Shown: piece by piece, positions 1 to 7,153 of the stretch
Layout: the number at the start of each line of letters is the position of its first letter
Position numbering within the stretch: the stretch's first letter is position 1
Assembly (NCBI GenBank): GCA_043746815.1
Contig: JAYTQG010000208.1
Span: 1 to 18,126, forward strand
DNA from: JAYTQG01 sp043746815
Lineage (GTDB): Bacteria > Actinomycetota > Thermoleophilia > Miltoncostaeales > Miltoncostaeaceae
Direction of reading: 5' to 3'
Length of the DNA: 18,126 nucleotides
The notes under the pieces: generated by a model
The model's input: the letters and a program-made list of their open reading frames with translations, nothing else
What the model was told of the DNA's origin: nothing
Database searches by the model: none
Made by a program: the position numbers and the translations under genes

Positions 1-84
1 TGGTCTCCGGATGGGCGTGTCCTTGCCATCGCTGGTGACTGGGGTCTCCTCATTGCATTGGAGCCGTTGTCGCCATTTAGGTAA
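1..84 (+). CDS. C-terminal fragment of a beta-propeller-like protein (partial)
   Basis: The first frame is open from the window edge to a TAA at 82-84. It encodes about 27 residues beginning WSPDGRVLAIAG, which fits the 'SPDGr.lA' blade motif of WD40/TolB-like beta-propellers. Only the last blade is visible, so the full protein and its role cannot be told. It ends just before the promoter-like sequence at 91-119, which suggests the ABC genes downstream are a separate transcription unit. A chance open frame cannot be excluded over so short a stretch. Confidence 0.5.
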   Translation, partial: WSPDGRVLAIAGDWGLLIALEPLSPFR

Positions 85-90
85 CGGGCG

Positions 91-119
91 TTGCCGAAAC
101 CTTTTGCCCGGTGTAGCCT
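91..119 (+). promoter_or_regulatory. Predicted promoter upstream of the ABC transporter genes
   Basis: TTGCCG at 91-96 and TAGCCT at 114-119 are separated by exactly 17 bp, which fits a housekeeping sigma factor promoter. It lies between the end of the upstream partial gene and the ATPase start at 173. The same -10 hexamer, also preceded by G, recurs at 18052-18057 before the last gene of the window. An ATG at 127 opens an 11-codon frame ending at 162. Confidence 0.45.
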
Positions 120-172
120 TCGGCAGATGAGTGCATTAGGGGCCCCGAATCTCCATCGCTAGTCCATCGCCG

Positions 173-1189
173 ATGATTGCCCTGACGGGAATCTCGAAGC
201 GGTTTGGTGACGTGGTTGCCGTTGTGGGTGTCGACCTCGAGGTCGGACGCGGCGAGTTTCTTGCGCTGCTCGGGCCGAGCGGCTGCGGGAAAACCACCCT
301 TCTGCGTCTTGTCGCAGGGTTTGAACAGCCCGACGCAGGTGCCGTTTGCCTTGATGGCGCGGTGATGGCCAGCGACGACACGTGGACGCCCCCAGAGCGT
401 CGCAACGTCGGGATGGTCTTTCAGGACTACGCGCTCTTCCCGCATCTCAGCGTCGAGCGCAATGTCGGTTTCGGTGTGGAGCGCTCCGAGCGCCGCGACC
501 GGGTCGCCGAGGTCCTAAAGCTCGTCGGTCTCGCGGGCATGGAACGCCGTCGTCCGGGGGATCTCTCCGGCGGTCAACAGCAGCGCGTCGCCCTCGCACG
601 AGCGCTTGCCCCACGGCCGGGTGTTGTGCTCTTGGACGAGCCGTGGTCCAGTATCGACCCGATGCTGCGCGCGTCCGTGCGCGAGGAGATCAGCGCGATC
701 CTTCGTGAGACTGGTGTCAGTGTCGTGTTGGTCACCCACGACCGTGAAGAGGCCTTCTCCCTCGCCGATCGGGTTGCCCTCATGGCGAACGGGCAGATCA
801 TTCAGGTCGCACCGCCGGAGGAGCTGTACATGGCTCCCGCCGATCGGTGGGCCGCTGAGTTCATCGGGGCCAGCAACTTCCTCCCCGGCATCGTCAGCGG
901 CGGTCGCGTCGGCACCGCGATGGGCAGTTTTCCGCTCGCATCGCCCGAACGCCACGGCTGCCCAGTTGAAGCCCTGATTCGCCCCGAAATGCTCGTACTC
1001 GAGGCCTGCGATGACGGGAATGCCACCGTGTTGGCGCGTGAGTTTCGTGGTCACGACGTTTTCTACCGCGTTCGCCTGACTGATGGCCTGATCGTCTGTG
1101 CGCAGCGACCCTCGACTGAGGTTGTCGCGATCGGAGACCGTGTGACGGTCCATCCGCACCGCACACCGGTCCCCGTATTCGCCTGCTGA
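173..1189 (+). CDS. ABC transporter ATP-binding protein, FbpC/PotA type (probable ferric iron import)
   Basis: Predicted cytoplasmic ATPase of 338 residues that would power an importer of the iron(III)/spermidine class. All ABC motifs are present: Walker A GPSGCGKTT at 34-42, Q-loop Gln84, signature LSGGQQQR at 131-138, Walker B ending in Asp155-Glu156, D-loop SSID at 159-162 and H-loop His189. The stretch AAEFIGASNFLPG marks the entry to a C-terminal TOBE domain, as in FbpC, PotA and CysA. The ATG at 173 follows an in-frame stop at 137-139 and has no clear ribosome binding site. The fused permease follows directly, so the two are probably co-transcribed. No substrate-binding protein is in the window, so the substrate is inferred from the fused FbpB-type permease. 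Molybdate, sulfate, thiamine or polyamine remain possible. Confidence 0.88.
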   Translation: MIALTGISKRFGDVVAVVGVDLEVGRGEFLALLGPSGCGKTTLLRLVAGFEQPDAGAVCLDGAVMASDDTWTPPERRNVGMVFQDYALFPHLSVERNVGFGVERSERRDRVAEVLKLVGLAGMERRRPGDLSGGQQQRVALARALAPRPGVVLLDEPWSSIDPMLRASVREEISAILRETGVSVVLVTHDREEAFSLADRVALMANGQIIQVAPPEELYMAPADRWAAEFIGASNFLPGIVSGGRVGTAMGSFPLASPERHGCPVEALIRPEMLVLEACDDGNATVLAREFRGHDVFYRVRLTDGLIVCAQRPSTEVVAIGDRVTVHPHRTPVPVFAC

Positions 1190-1251
1190 TTCGACGCCGA
1201 TCCCATACGTCGGCGTTTCGATGGCCGCCTGCGTCGCTCCTGGGTGCGCTG

Positions 1252-2733
1252 GTGGCCGCAGCGTTTGCCGTGCTGCCGCTTGTCTTCATCCTCATTCAGG
1301 TTCGTGACACGAGCGTCGCGGAAGCGCGGCGCCTCCTGTTCCGCCCACTGGTTGGGGAACTCCTCGTCAACACGGTCCTGTTGGCCGCCATCGTCACGGT
1401 GCTGTGTGTCGCGATTGGCCTCGGGGCGGCGTGGTGTGTCGAGCGCACAAATCTGCCGCTTCGTGGAGTGTTCGCCGTCCTGCTGGCGCTTCCAATCGCG
1501 GTGCCTGAGTATGTGAACGCAGCCGGGTGGGTGTCCATCATTCCGGGCCTCCATGGATTGTGGGGAGCGGTCCTCGTAATGACGCTCTCGCACTATCCGC
1601 TGGTGTATCTGCCAGCGGTGGCCGCGCTTCGGGGAGGAGATCCCAGCCTTGAAGAGAGCGCCCGGGGGCTCGGGTTCGGACCCTGGCGGACCTTTTTTCG
1701 GGTGACACTGCCGCAGGTGCGCTTGGCACTCCTCGGCGGTGGATTGGTGATCTGTCTGCATCTGCTGGCCGAGTACGGTGGCTTCGCCGTCCTTCGCTAC
1801 CGCACGTTCACGACGGAGATCTACAACCAGTACAAACTTGGTTTCAGCGGTGCGAGTGCAGCCCTCCTCTCCCTGGCTCTTGTCATCCTGAGCGTGCTGG
1901 TCCTCGGGGCCGAAATGGGCCTTCGCGGCCGGGCTCGCCACACCCATTCCAGTGCGTGGGCATCTCGCCAGCGTCTGCGCGTCCGGTTGGGCCGCCGGGC
2001 GCCGCTCGTTGTCCTGGCGGTTCTTGCCCTTGTCGTCCTGGCCCTCGGAGTGCCAATCGGAGCGCTTGGCTATTGGCTCATCCAGGGAAGCTCAACCACG
2101 CTGCCGTCGGCGTCGCTCCTCGGGGCGGCGTTCAGTACCTTGGGCCTCTGCTTGGGAGCGGCGGTCCTGGCGACGGCCCTCGCGCTACCCGTCGCGATCC
2201 TCAGTGTCCGACGTCGCGGAGCGGTGGCAGTACTGATCGAACGGGCTGCGTTCGTGCCCCGCGCGCTCCCCGGTTTGGTCGTGGGCCTCAGCCTTGTGTA
2301 CTTCGCGATTCGCTACGTGCGGCCCCTCTACCAAAGCCCTTGGCTTCTGGTGATTGCATACGCGGTGCTCTGCCTCCCGTTGGCGCTGGTAACCCTGCAA
2401 CCCACGGTGGCCCGACTCTCGCCCAGCCTGGAAGAGGCCGCGCGATCGTTGGGACAGCGGCCCAGTGGAGTCCTTCGCCGCATCATCATTCCGATGATCC
2501 TTCCAGGGCTTGGGGCTGCCTGCGCCCTCGTGTTCTTGACCTGCGTGACCGAGTTGACCGCGACCCTCCTGCTTCGTCCGACTGGAACGGAGACGCTCGC
2601 CACGCAGTTTTGGCTCTACACCAGTGGTCTTGCGTACGGCGCGGCCGCCCCGTACGCCGCCATGATGGTCCTGCTCTCAGGTATTCCGACCTATCTCCTC
2701 ATTCGCCGCCTCGGAACGCTCGGCGACGTCTGA
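1252..2733 (+). CDS. ABC transporter permease, FbpB/ThiP type with two fused permease domains
   Basis: Integral membrane protein of at least 493 residues made of two consecutive binding-protein-dependent permease domains. Each has an EAA coupling loop: around residues 133-158 (LEESARGLGFGPW...) and around 393-418 (LEEAARSLGQRPS...). About twelve hydrophobic segments are visible. This fused layout is typical of iron(III) and thiamine permeases. The start is uncertain. The GTG at 1252 would begin inside a hydrophobic segment, while the frame stays open back to a TGA at 1117-1119 and encodes an arginine-rich stretch (LIRRRSHTSAFRW) just after the ATPase stop. There is no ATG, GTG or TTG there, so a CTG at 1186 or ATT at 1189 overlapping the upstream stop is possible. 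The partner is the ATPase at 173. Confidence 0.85.
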   Translation: MAAAFAVLPLVFILIQVRDTSVAEARRLLFRPLVGELLVNTVLLAAIVTVLCVAIGLGAAWCVERTNLPLRGVFAVLLALPIAVPEYVNAAGWVSIIPGLHGLWGAVLVMTLSHYPLVYLPAVAALRGGDPSLEESARGLGFGPWRTFFRVTLPQVRLALLGGGLVICLHLLAEYGGFAVLRYRTFTTEIYNQYKLGFSGASAALLSLALVILSVLVLGAEMGLRGRARHTHSSAWASRQRLRVRLGRRAPLVVLAVLALVVLALGVPIGALGYWLIQGSSTTLPSASLLGAAFSTLGLCLGAAVLATALALPVAILSVRRRGAVAVLIERAAFVPRALPGLVVGLSLVYFAIRYVRPLYQSPWLLVIAYAVLCLPLALVTLQPTVARLSPSLEEAARSLGQRPSGVLRRIIIPMILPGLGAACALVFLTCVTELTATLLLRPTGTETLATQFWLYTSGLAYGAAAPYAAMMVLLSGIPTYLLIRRLGTLGDV

Positions 2734-2821
2734 CGTGAACTCTTCGATGGCTCTTCGCTCGCTCTTACGGAGCCTCGCGACACTCGATGAGTACCCCCAA
2801 CCCCCAAGTCGAGGAGTCACC

Positions 2822-3460
2822 TTGATCAAACTCAAAAAGTCACTGGCAGCCGCCAGCGCGGTCGCCGCCCTCAGTGGCGTGGCGATCTCAAGCGCAGCAA
2901 CGAGCAAGGGCACGGCGAAGACCACCCGTCATACGGTCGCCAAGGCGAAGAAGGTCGCGAAGGCGACGACCGGGACCACCACTAGGACCGCCCGGGCGAC
3001 GCACACCGCTGAGACCCCGTTGACGGGCGACACAGCCACGAAGGTCTCCGCAGCTGCACTCGCCTCGACCGCCGGAGGGACGGTTATCCGCACCGAGACA
3101 AACACCGACGGGGGTGGTGCCTACGAAGCCCACGTCCGCAAGGCCGACGGCACTGAAGTGACCGTCTTGGTGGACGAATCGTTCAAGGTTGTTGGAACCG
3201 AGACCCGCGGCTGCCACGGTGGTCGTGGGCACGGAGACGGCCACCGGGGCGGCAACGATCCCGCCCTGACCGGTGACACGCTGGCGAAGGCAACGGCCGC
3301 GGCACTTGCGAAGACCGGTGGCGGAACGGTTGAGCGCACCGAAGCCGATACCCACGGCGGTGGCGCGTACGAAGTGCACGTCCTGAAGACGGATGGCACA
3401 CGTGTGGAGGTTGTGTTGGACAGTGCGTTCGCGGTGGTCGCCGTCGAAACTCACGGATAA
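2822..3460 (+). CDS. Secreted protein with two PepSY-like repeats and a His/Gly linker
   Basis: I place the start at TTG 2822 because GAGGAG at 2811-2816 sits 5 bp upstream and the product (212 residues) then begins with a signal peptide (MIKLKKSLAAASAVAALSG). A GTG at 2735 would add 29 residues without such a signal. After a Lys/Thr-rich linker come two homologous repeats, at about residues 65-131 and 147-212, each starting LTGDT and containing TGGG/GGGAYE, a 'DGT.v.V..D' strand and 'VV..ET'. This is the PepSY pattern, a family seen in peptidase propeptides and small secreted proteins. The linker between repeats is rich in His and Gly (CHGGRGHGDGHRGG), which could bind metal (inference). It lies between the ABC importer and a DtxR-type regulator. 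Function is otherwise unknown. Confidence 0.78.
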   Translation: MIKLKKSLAAASAVAALSGVAISSAATSKGTAKTTRHTVAKAKKVAKATTGTTTRTARATHTAETPLTGDTATKVSAAALASTAGGTVIRTETNTDGGGAYEAHVRKADGTEVTVLVDESFKVVGTETRGCHGGRGHGDGHRGGNDPALTGDTLAKATAAALAKTGGGTVERTEADTHGGGAYEVHVLKTDGTRVEVVLDSAFAVVAVETHG

Positions 3461-3473
3461 TCTGAGGGACATC

Positions 3474-3508
3474 GGGGCGAGCATGCCGCAGGGTTGGCGG
3501 CTCGCCCC
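3474..3508 (+). terminator. Hairpin after the PepSY gene
   Basis: GGGGCGAG (3474-3481) pairs perfectly with CTCGCCCC (3501-3508). The stem continues inward with CCGC (3486-3489) against GCGG (3497-3500) if a 4-nt bulge is allowed, giving about 12 bp. No T-run follows, so it is a weak intrinsic terminator candidate. Its right arm touches the -35 region of the next gene, so it could also act as a regulatory structure. Confidence 0.4.
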
Positions 3509-3536
3509 TGAGTTGGGGACTCATCGGCCGTATGAT
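3508..3536 (+). promoter_or_regulatory. Leaderless promoter of the DtxR-family regulator
   Basis: A near-consensus -10 TATGAT at 3531-3536 lies exactly 6 nt before the GTG at 3543, so transcription probably starts at or next to the start codon. The best -35 at 17 bp is CTGAGT (3508-3513). An imperfect dyad, GGACTCAT...ATGATCC with CGGCCG in the middle (3517-3538), covers the -10 and could be an operator for autoregulation (inference). Confidence 0.5.
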
Positions 3537-3542
3537 CCATCC

Positions 3543-4226
3543 GTGAGCGTTCACGGCCACTCCGTCGATGACTACCTTGAGGTCATCTACTTCCTCGCCT
3601 TCCCGGTGAGCGAGTACGGGCCGATCGTGCGCGATACGCCAGCCCTCGGCGCCCGCATCGCAGACATGTTGGGCGTCTCCAGGCCGTCGGTTAGCGAGAT
3701 GATCAAACGGCTTGAGCACGACGGCCTGGTGGAGCGCGGTGAAAAGAAGGAGGCCATTCTCACCGAGCGTGGCCGCAAGGCCGCCGAGAAGGTTGTTCGC
3801 CGCCATCGGTTGATCGAGTGCTTCCTGACGCAGTTTCTCGGATACACCGCCGCCGAGGCCCACGAGCAGGCCGACACCCTCGGGGCGACCTTCACCGATG
3901 ACATGGCCGACCGGCTAGAGGAGCGCCTGGGCTTTCCGGAGCGCTGTCCCCATGGGTGGCCCGTCGACCCAGAGCGCGAGCGCGAAGAGAACCGAGAACT
4001 CCGCACGCTGTCGGATGTTGACCCCGGCGAGCGGGTGCGCGTCATCCGCCTTGCCGAGCATGACGGGACCCTCCTGCACTGGTTTTACGACCAGGGCCTC
4101 GAACCCGGAACGGAGATTGAGGTCGCTGGGCGAAAGGCCGAAGGCGAGTTGCGGTTGATGGTTGGCGGCTCGCCCCGGACGATCAGCCGTGAGGCCGCGG
4201 AGGGACTCTTCGTTCTCGCGGCGTGA
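3543..4226 (+). CDS. DtxR/MntR-family metal-dependent transcriptional repressor with altered primary metal site
   Basis: Predicted cytoplasmic DNA-binding protein of 227 residues, the usual DtxR length. An N-terminal winged helix (RIADMLGVSRPSVSEMIKRL) is followed by a dimerisation/metal domain and a C-terminal SH3/FeoA-like domain (from about residue 155). The GTG at 3543 is preferred because of the -10 box 6 nt upstream and because the family's N-terminal motif (here HSVDDYLEVIY) starts right after it; an upstream in-frame start at 3393 lies inside the PepSY gene. Asp9 sits where MntR has its metal-binding Asp and DtxR has Met10. The ancillary-site residues matching DtxR His79, Glu83 and His98 are present (RHRLIE, AHEQA). 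The residues matching DtxR Cys102, Glu105 and His106 are Asp, Gly and Ala in a gapless alignment. It likely regulates neighbouring metal genes, but its ligand is uncertain. Confidence 0.85.
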   Translation: MSVHGHSVDDYLEVIYFLAFPVSEYGPIVRDTPALGARIADMLGVSRPSVSEMIKRLEHDGLVERGEKKEAILTERGRKAAEKVVRRHRLIECFLTQFLGYTAAEAHEQADTLGATFTDDMADRLEERLGFPERCPHGWPVDPEREREENRELRTLSDVDPGERVRVIRLAEHDGTLLHWFYDQGLEPGTEIEVAGRKAEGELRLMVGGSPRTISREAAEGLFVLAA

Positions 4227-4294
4227 TCCAACCTTGATCGACGTACGAAGTGGGTGTCAGACCCCCCGTATGTCCATCCAGGAAAGGATCATCC

Positions 4295-5773
4295 GTGAGC
4301 GATACACCCACAAAGCGGCCAGCAGCAATTGCGCTTGCCGCGACCGCTGCACTTGCTGCCGCGGTCTTCGTGCCAGCCATCAGTAGCGCGTCGAGTCACC
4401 GTGAGGCCCCGGCCATCAGCGAGGACCCGACCGCCGACAACACGGACTTCTACTTCTTTAGAAGTCCTGATAATCCCGACACGGCGACCGTCATTGGCAA
4501 CTGGATTCCGCTTGAGGAGCCAGCCGGTGGACCGAACCACTACCTGTTCTCGACGACAGCTCGCTACAACCTGAGCTTCGACAAGACCGGTGACGGCAAG
4601 TGGGATACCCGCTACCAGTTCCAGTTTCGGACCCTGGATGCAAAGGCCGACGCCGCCGGGTACCTCTACGTGGGGCCCGACAACAAGCCGATCATCAATC
4701 AGCTCTACGACGTGTGGGAGACCACTCGAAACTCCGCAGGCAAGGAATCCACCCACCGGATCGCCAAGAACCTGACGGCCTCGGTCAACAACCCCGGCCC
4801 GAAGAGCCTGCCGAACTACCGGTCGTACTTCGACCAGGCCGTCCAGGGTGCTGAGGGTGGCATCAAGGTCTTCGCCGGTCCGACCGACGACCCATTCTTC
4901 GTCGACCTCGGCGCGATCTTTGACCTCGTGAACATCGACAAGCCCGGACGTCCGAGCATCGGCTTCGGTAACTCTGGCGGCGGTGTGGACAACCTGTCGC
5001 GCTACAACGTTCACACGATCGCGATGCAGATCCCGATCTCGGCACTGAAGGGAACAAGCGGCGACGTCGTTGGTGCATTTGCCTCGACCGATCGTATGTA
5101 CCCGAAGGTCACAATCGTCAAGAAGGGTAAGAAGTCGGTCATCAAGACGACCCAGGTCTGGAAGCAGGTCTCGCGCCTCGGGAACCCACTGATCAACGAG
5201 GTCGTGATTCCGCGATATCTCAAGGACGAGTGGAACGCCTCGGACCCGTCGCAGGATGCTCGCTACGAGAAGTACTACTTGAAGCCCTTCGTGGCAGGCG
5301 CCTTGAACGCACTCTTCCCGACGTTGAATCTTGGCGTCCCGACTGACGACCGCAAGGAAGTCTCCCTCGCGCTGCTCTCGGGAGCGGACTTGTCCAGCCT
5401 TGGGTTGGCGAACAACTCGACCGGTACCGCCAAAGCAGACCTGCTGCGGTTGAACCTGTCAACACCCGTTTCGGCGGCACCCAAGGCCCTTGGCGAAATC
5501 CAAGGCGACCCCCAGGGCTTCCCGAACGGACGACGTCTTGCTGACGATGTGACGGACATCGAACTTCGCGTCATCGGTGGCACCCTCTACAACCTCTCAG
5601 GCCCTGGCCGCGAGGCGAAGAAGCTGCCCCTGGGTGATGGCGTGAACGCCAATGACCTTCCGTTCCTCACGAGCTTCCCGTACGTCGCTCCGGCACACGA
5701 CGGTTTTAACACGTCGCCCCCGCCGAAGAACGACCAGAAGCCCGCAGCACCGGCAGTCGGACCGCTCCCGTAG
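4295..5773 (+). CDS. Secreted DUF4331 protein
   Basis: The protein (492 residues from GTG 4295) starts with a signal peptide of about 33 residues ending near ISSASS, followed by the DUF4331 hallmark SHREAPAISEDPTADNTDFY and a 'FRSPDNPDTATVIGNW' strand. The GTG at 4295 has GGAAAGGA (4281-4288) about 6 bp upstream, whereas an upstream in-frame GTG at 4250 would place extra charged residues before the signal. DUF4331 has no established function that I know of. The conserved His, Asp and Glu residues after the signal could bind metal (inference). It lies 68 bp after the DtxR-type regulator and is followed by a strong hairpin and then the TPR and NicO genes on the same strand. The C-terminus is Pro-rich. 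It is probably exported and either released or loosely cell-associated. Confidence 0.88.
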   Translation: MSDTPTKRPAAIALAATAALAAAVFVPAISSASSHREAPAISEDPTADNTDFYFFRSPDNPDTATVIGNWIPLEEPAGGPNHYLFSTTARYNLSFDKTGDGKWDTRYQFQFRTLDAKADAAGYLYVGPDNKPIINQLYDVWETTRNSAGKESTHRIAKNLTASVNNPGPKSLPNYRSYFDQAVQGAEGGIKVFAGPTDDPFFVDLGAIFDLVNIDKPGRPSIGFGNSGGGVDNLSRYNVHTIAMQIPISALKGTSGDVVGAFASTDRMYPKVTIVKKGKKSVIKTTQVWKQVSRLGNPLINEVVIPRYLKDEWNASDPSQDARYEKYYLKPFVAGALNALFPTLNLGVPTDDRKEVSLALLSGADLSSLGLANNSTGTAKADLLRLNLSTPVSAAPKALGEIQGDPQGFPNGRRLADDVTDIELRVIGGTLYNLSGPGREAKKLPLGDGVNANDLPFLTSFPYVAPAHDGFNTSPPPKNDQKPAAPAVGPLP

Positions 5774-5783
5774 CGGACCGGCA

Positions 5784-5820
5784 TGGGAGGGAGTCCGTGT
5801 GGCTCCCTCCCAGCCCCCTT
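5784..5820 (+). terminator. Strong hairpin between the DUF4331 and TPR genes
   Basis: TGGGAGGGAG (5784-5793) and CTCCCTCCCA (5803-5812) form a perfect 10-bp stem with a 9-nt loop, starting 10 bp after the DUF4331 stop. A C-rich run and TTTT follow (to about 5822). It can work as an intrinsic terminator or as a partial terminator that lowers expression of the downstream TPR-NicO pair. It also argues against starting the TPR gene at the ATG at 5783, which lies at the base of the hairpin. Confidence 0.7.
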
Positions 5821-5836
5821 TTCCCGAATGGAATCT

Positions 5837-7153
5837 ATGTCACCCGCGGTCAACATTCGAAGTGGTCGCCTCCGGGCAATGGTTGTTGTTGCCGCGGCTG
5901 GAGGGATCTCGGTCTGGGCCTTCTCGTCGGCGCGCGGATCGGCTCCCGTTGAGCGTGTCCCGACCGCACTCGTTCGCGGTACCGATGACCTGATTGCCCA
6001 AGCGCAGGCGCGCCTTCGGACAAACCCTGGCAACGTCACCGCGCTGACCGATCTCGCGGGCGCATCGCTGGTCAAGGTTCGCGAGAGCGGTGACCCCTCG
6101 TGGTATGCGACTGCCGAGACGGCTGCTCGCAAGGCACTCGCCAAGGAGCCGTCAAACCCCGACGCTCTCGACACAATGGGAACCCTGGCGCTCGCGCGCC
6201 ACCGCTTCGCCGAGGCGTTGAAGTGGTCACAAGCAAGTCAGAAGGCGGCACCCAGTCGCTTCGCTCCAACGGGCATCCAGGCGGACGCGCTCATTGAACT
6301 CGGTCGCTACCGGCAGGGCTTCGCGACCGTCCAACGTCGTCTCGACCTGAAGCCCGACCTCGGTTCGTACTCACGCGCCTCGTATGCCCGCGAACTTGTC
6401 GGCGATCGCACCGGCGCGACGACGCTGATGGCCCTTGCGGTTGAGTCTGGTCGCCCCGGTGGGGAACCGCGGGCCTGGGCACGCGTCCAGCTTGGCCTGC
6501 TGCGCTTCGGCTCCGGCGACCTGCTCGGTGCGGAGCGTGAGCTCCTGAGGGCCCAAACCGAGCGGCCGAACGATGCCCGCGTCCTGGCTGGACTTGCCCG
6601 GGTGCGTGCAGCGCAAGCGCGTCTGCCTGAGGCTGGTCAACTCGTCAGCCGCGCGATTGATCTCGTCCCGCTGCCCGAGTACCCCGCGTTCGCGGCGGAG
6701 GTCGCGGCGGCACGTCGCGACGCGCCGGGCGTCCAGCAGAACCTCAGCCTTGTGCGCGGGATGGACAAACTCCTCGCGGCAAATGGCGTGAAGACGGACC
6801 TCGACCTCGCGCTGATCGATGCCGACTGGCATCGCCCGAATGCCGCCGCGGTCAGCCGTGCCCGGACGGCCTACGCATCGCGCCCTGGGGTGATTGGCGA
6901 CGACATCCTCGGATGGGTGCTCTCCCGAGCGGGCAAGTGCGACGAGGGGCTAAAGTACGCTCGCCGGTCCCTGCGCCTGGGCACCCAGGACGCCCTCGTG
7001 CGCTTTCATGTCGGGATGGCTGCGTCATGTGCCGGACAACCCGCCGAGGCTCGGGCTCGCCTGGGTGAGGCGCTCACCCAGAACCCCAACTTCTCGCTTC
7101 GGTGGGCACCGATTGCCCGCCAAACCCTGCACCGTCTGGAGGGCTCCAAATGA
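5837..7153 (+). CDS. Membrane-anchored or exported tetratricopeptide repeat protein
   Basis: About 438 residues if translation starts at ATG 5837; ATG 5828 is an alternative, and an ATG at 5783 is less likely because it lies in the hairpin. A hydrophobic stretch near residues 13-27 (MVVVAAAGGISVWAF) suggests an anchor or signal. The rest is alpha-helical TPR-like repeats, for example the units containing 'ALAKEPSNPDALDTMG' and 'RAQTERPNDARVLAGLARV', and a final one ending 'ALTQNPNF'. TPRs mediate protein contacts; no catalytic motif is visible. The stop overlaps the start of the NicO gene in ATGA (7150-7153), so the two are translationally coupled and probably act together. It may be an assembly or scaffold factor for the transporter or the DUF4331 protein (inference). 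Confidence 0.8.
   Translation: MSPAVNIRSGRLRAMVVVAAAGGISVWAFSSARGSAPVERVPTALVRGTDDLIAQAQARLRTNPGNVTALTDLAGASLVKVRESGDPSWYATAETAARKALAKEPSNPDALDTMGTLALARHRFAEALKWSQASQKAAPSRFAPTGIQADALIELGRYRQGFATVQRRLDLKPDLGSYSRASYARELVGDRTGATTLMALAVESGRPGGEPRAWARVQLGLLRFGSGDLLGAERELLRAQTERPNDARVLAGLARVRAAQARLPEAGQLVSRAIDLVPLPEYPAFAAEVAAARRDAPGVQQNLSLVRGMDKLLAANGVKTDLDLALIDADWHRPNAAAVSRARTAYASRPGVIGDDILGWVLSRAGKCDEGLKYARRSLRLGTQDALVRFHVGMAASCAGQPAEARARLGEALTQNPNFSLRWAPIARQTLHRLEGSK

Noticed and set aside
1063..1947. Long minus-strand open frame opposite the permease gene
   Set aside because: It is low-complexity, charged sequence with no motif, mirroring the codon bias of the real permease on the plus strand.
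2735..2821. Upstream GTG start for the PepSY gene
   Set aside because: The TTG at 2822 has a well-placed GAGGAG and gives a clean signal peptide; the upstream extension has no support.
5783..5836. ATG at 5783 as the start of the TPR protein
   Set aside because: It lies at the base of the strong hairpin and gives an atypical Pro/Cys/Gly-rich extension; ATG 5837 or 5828 fits better.
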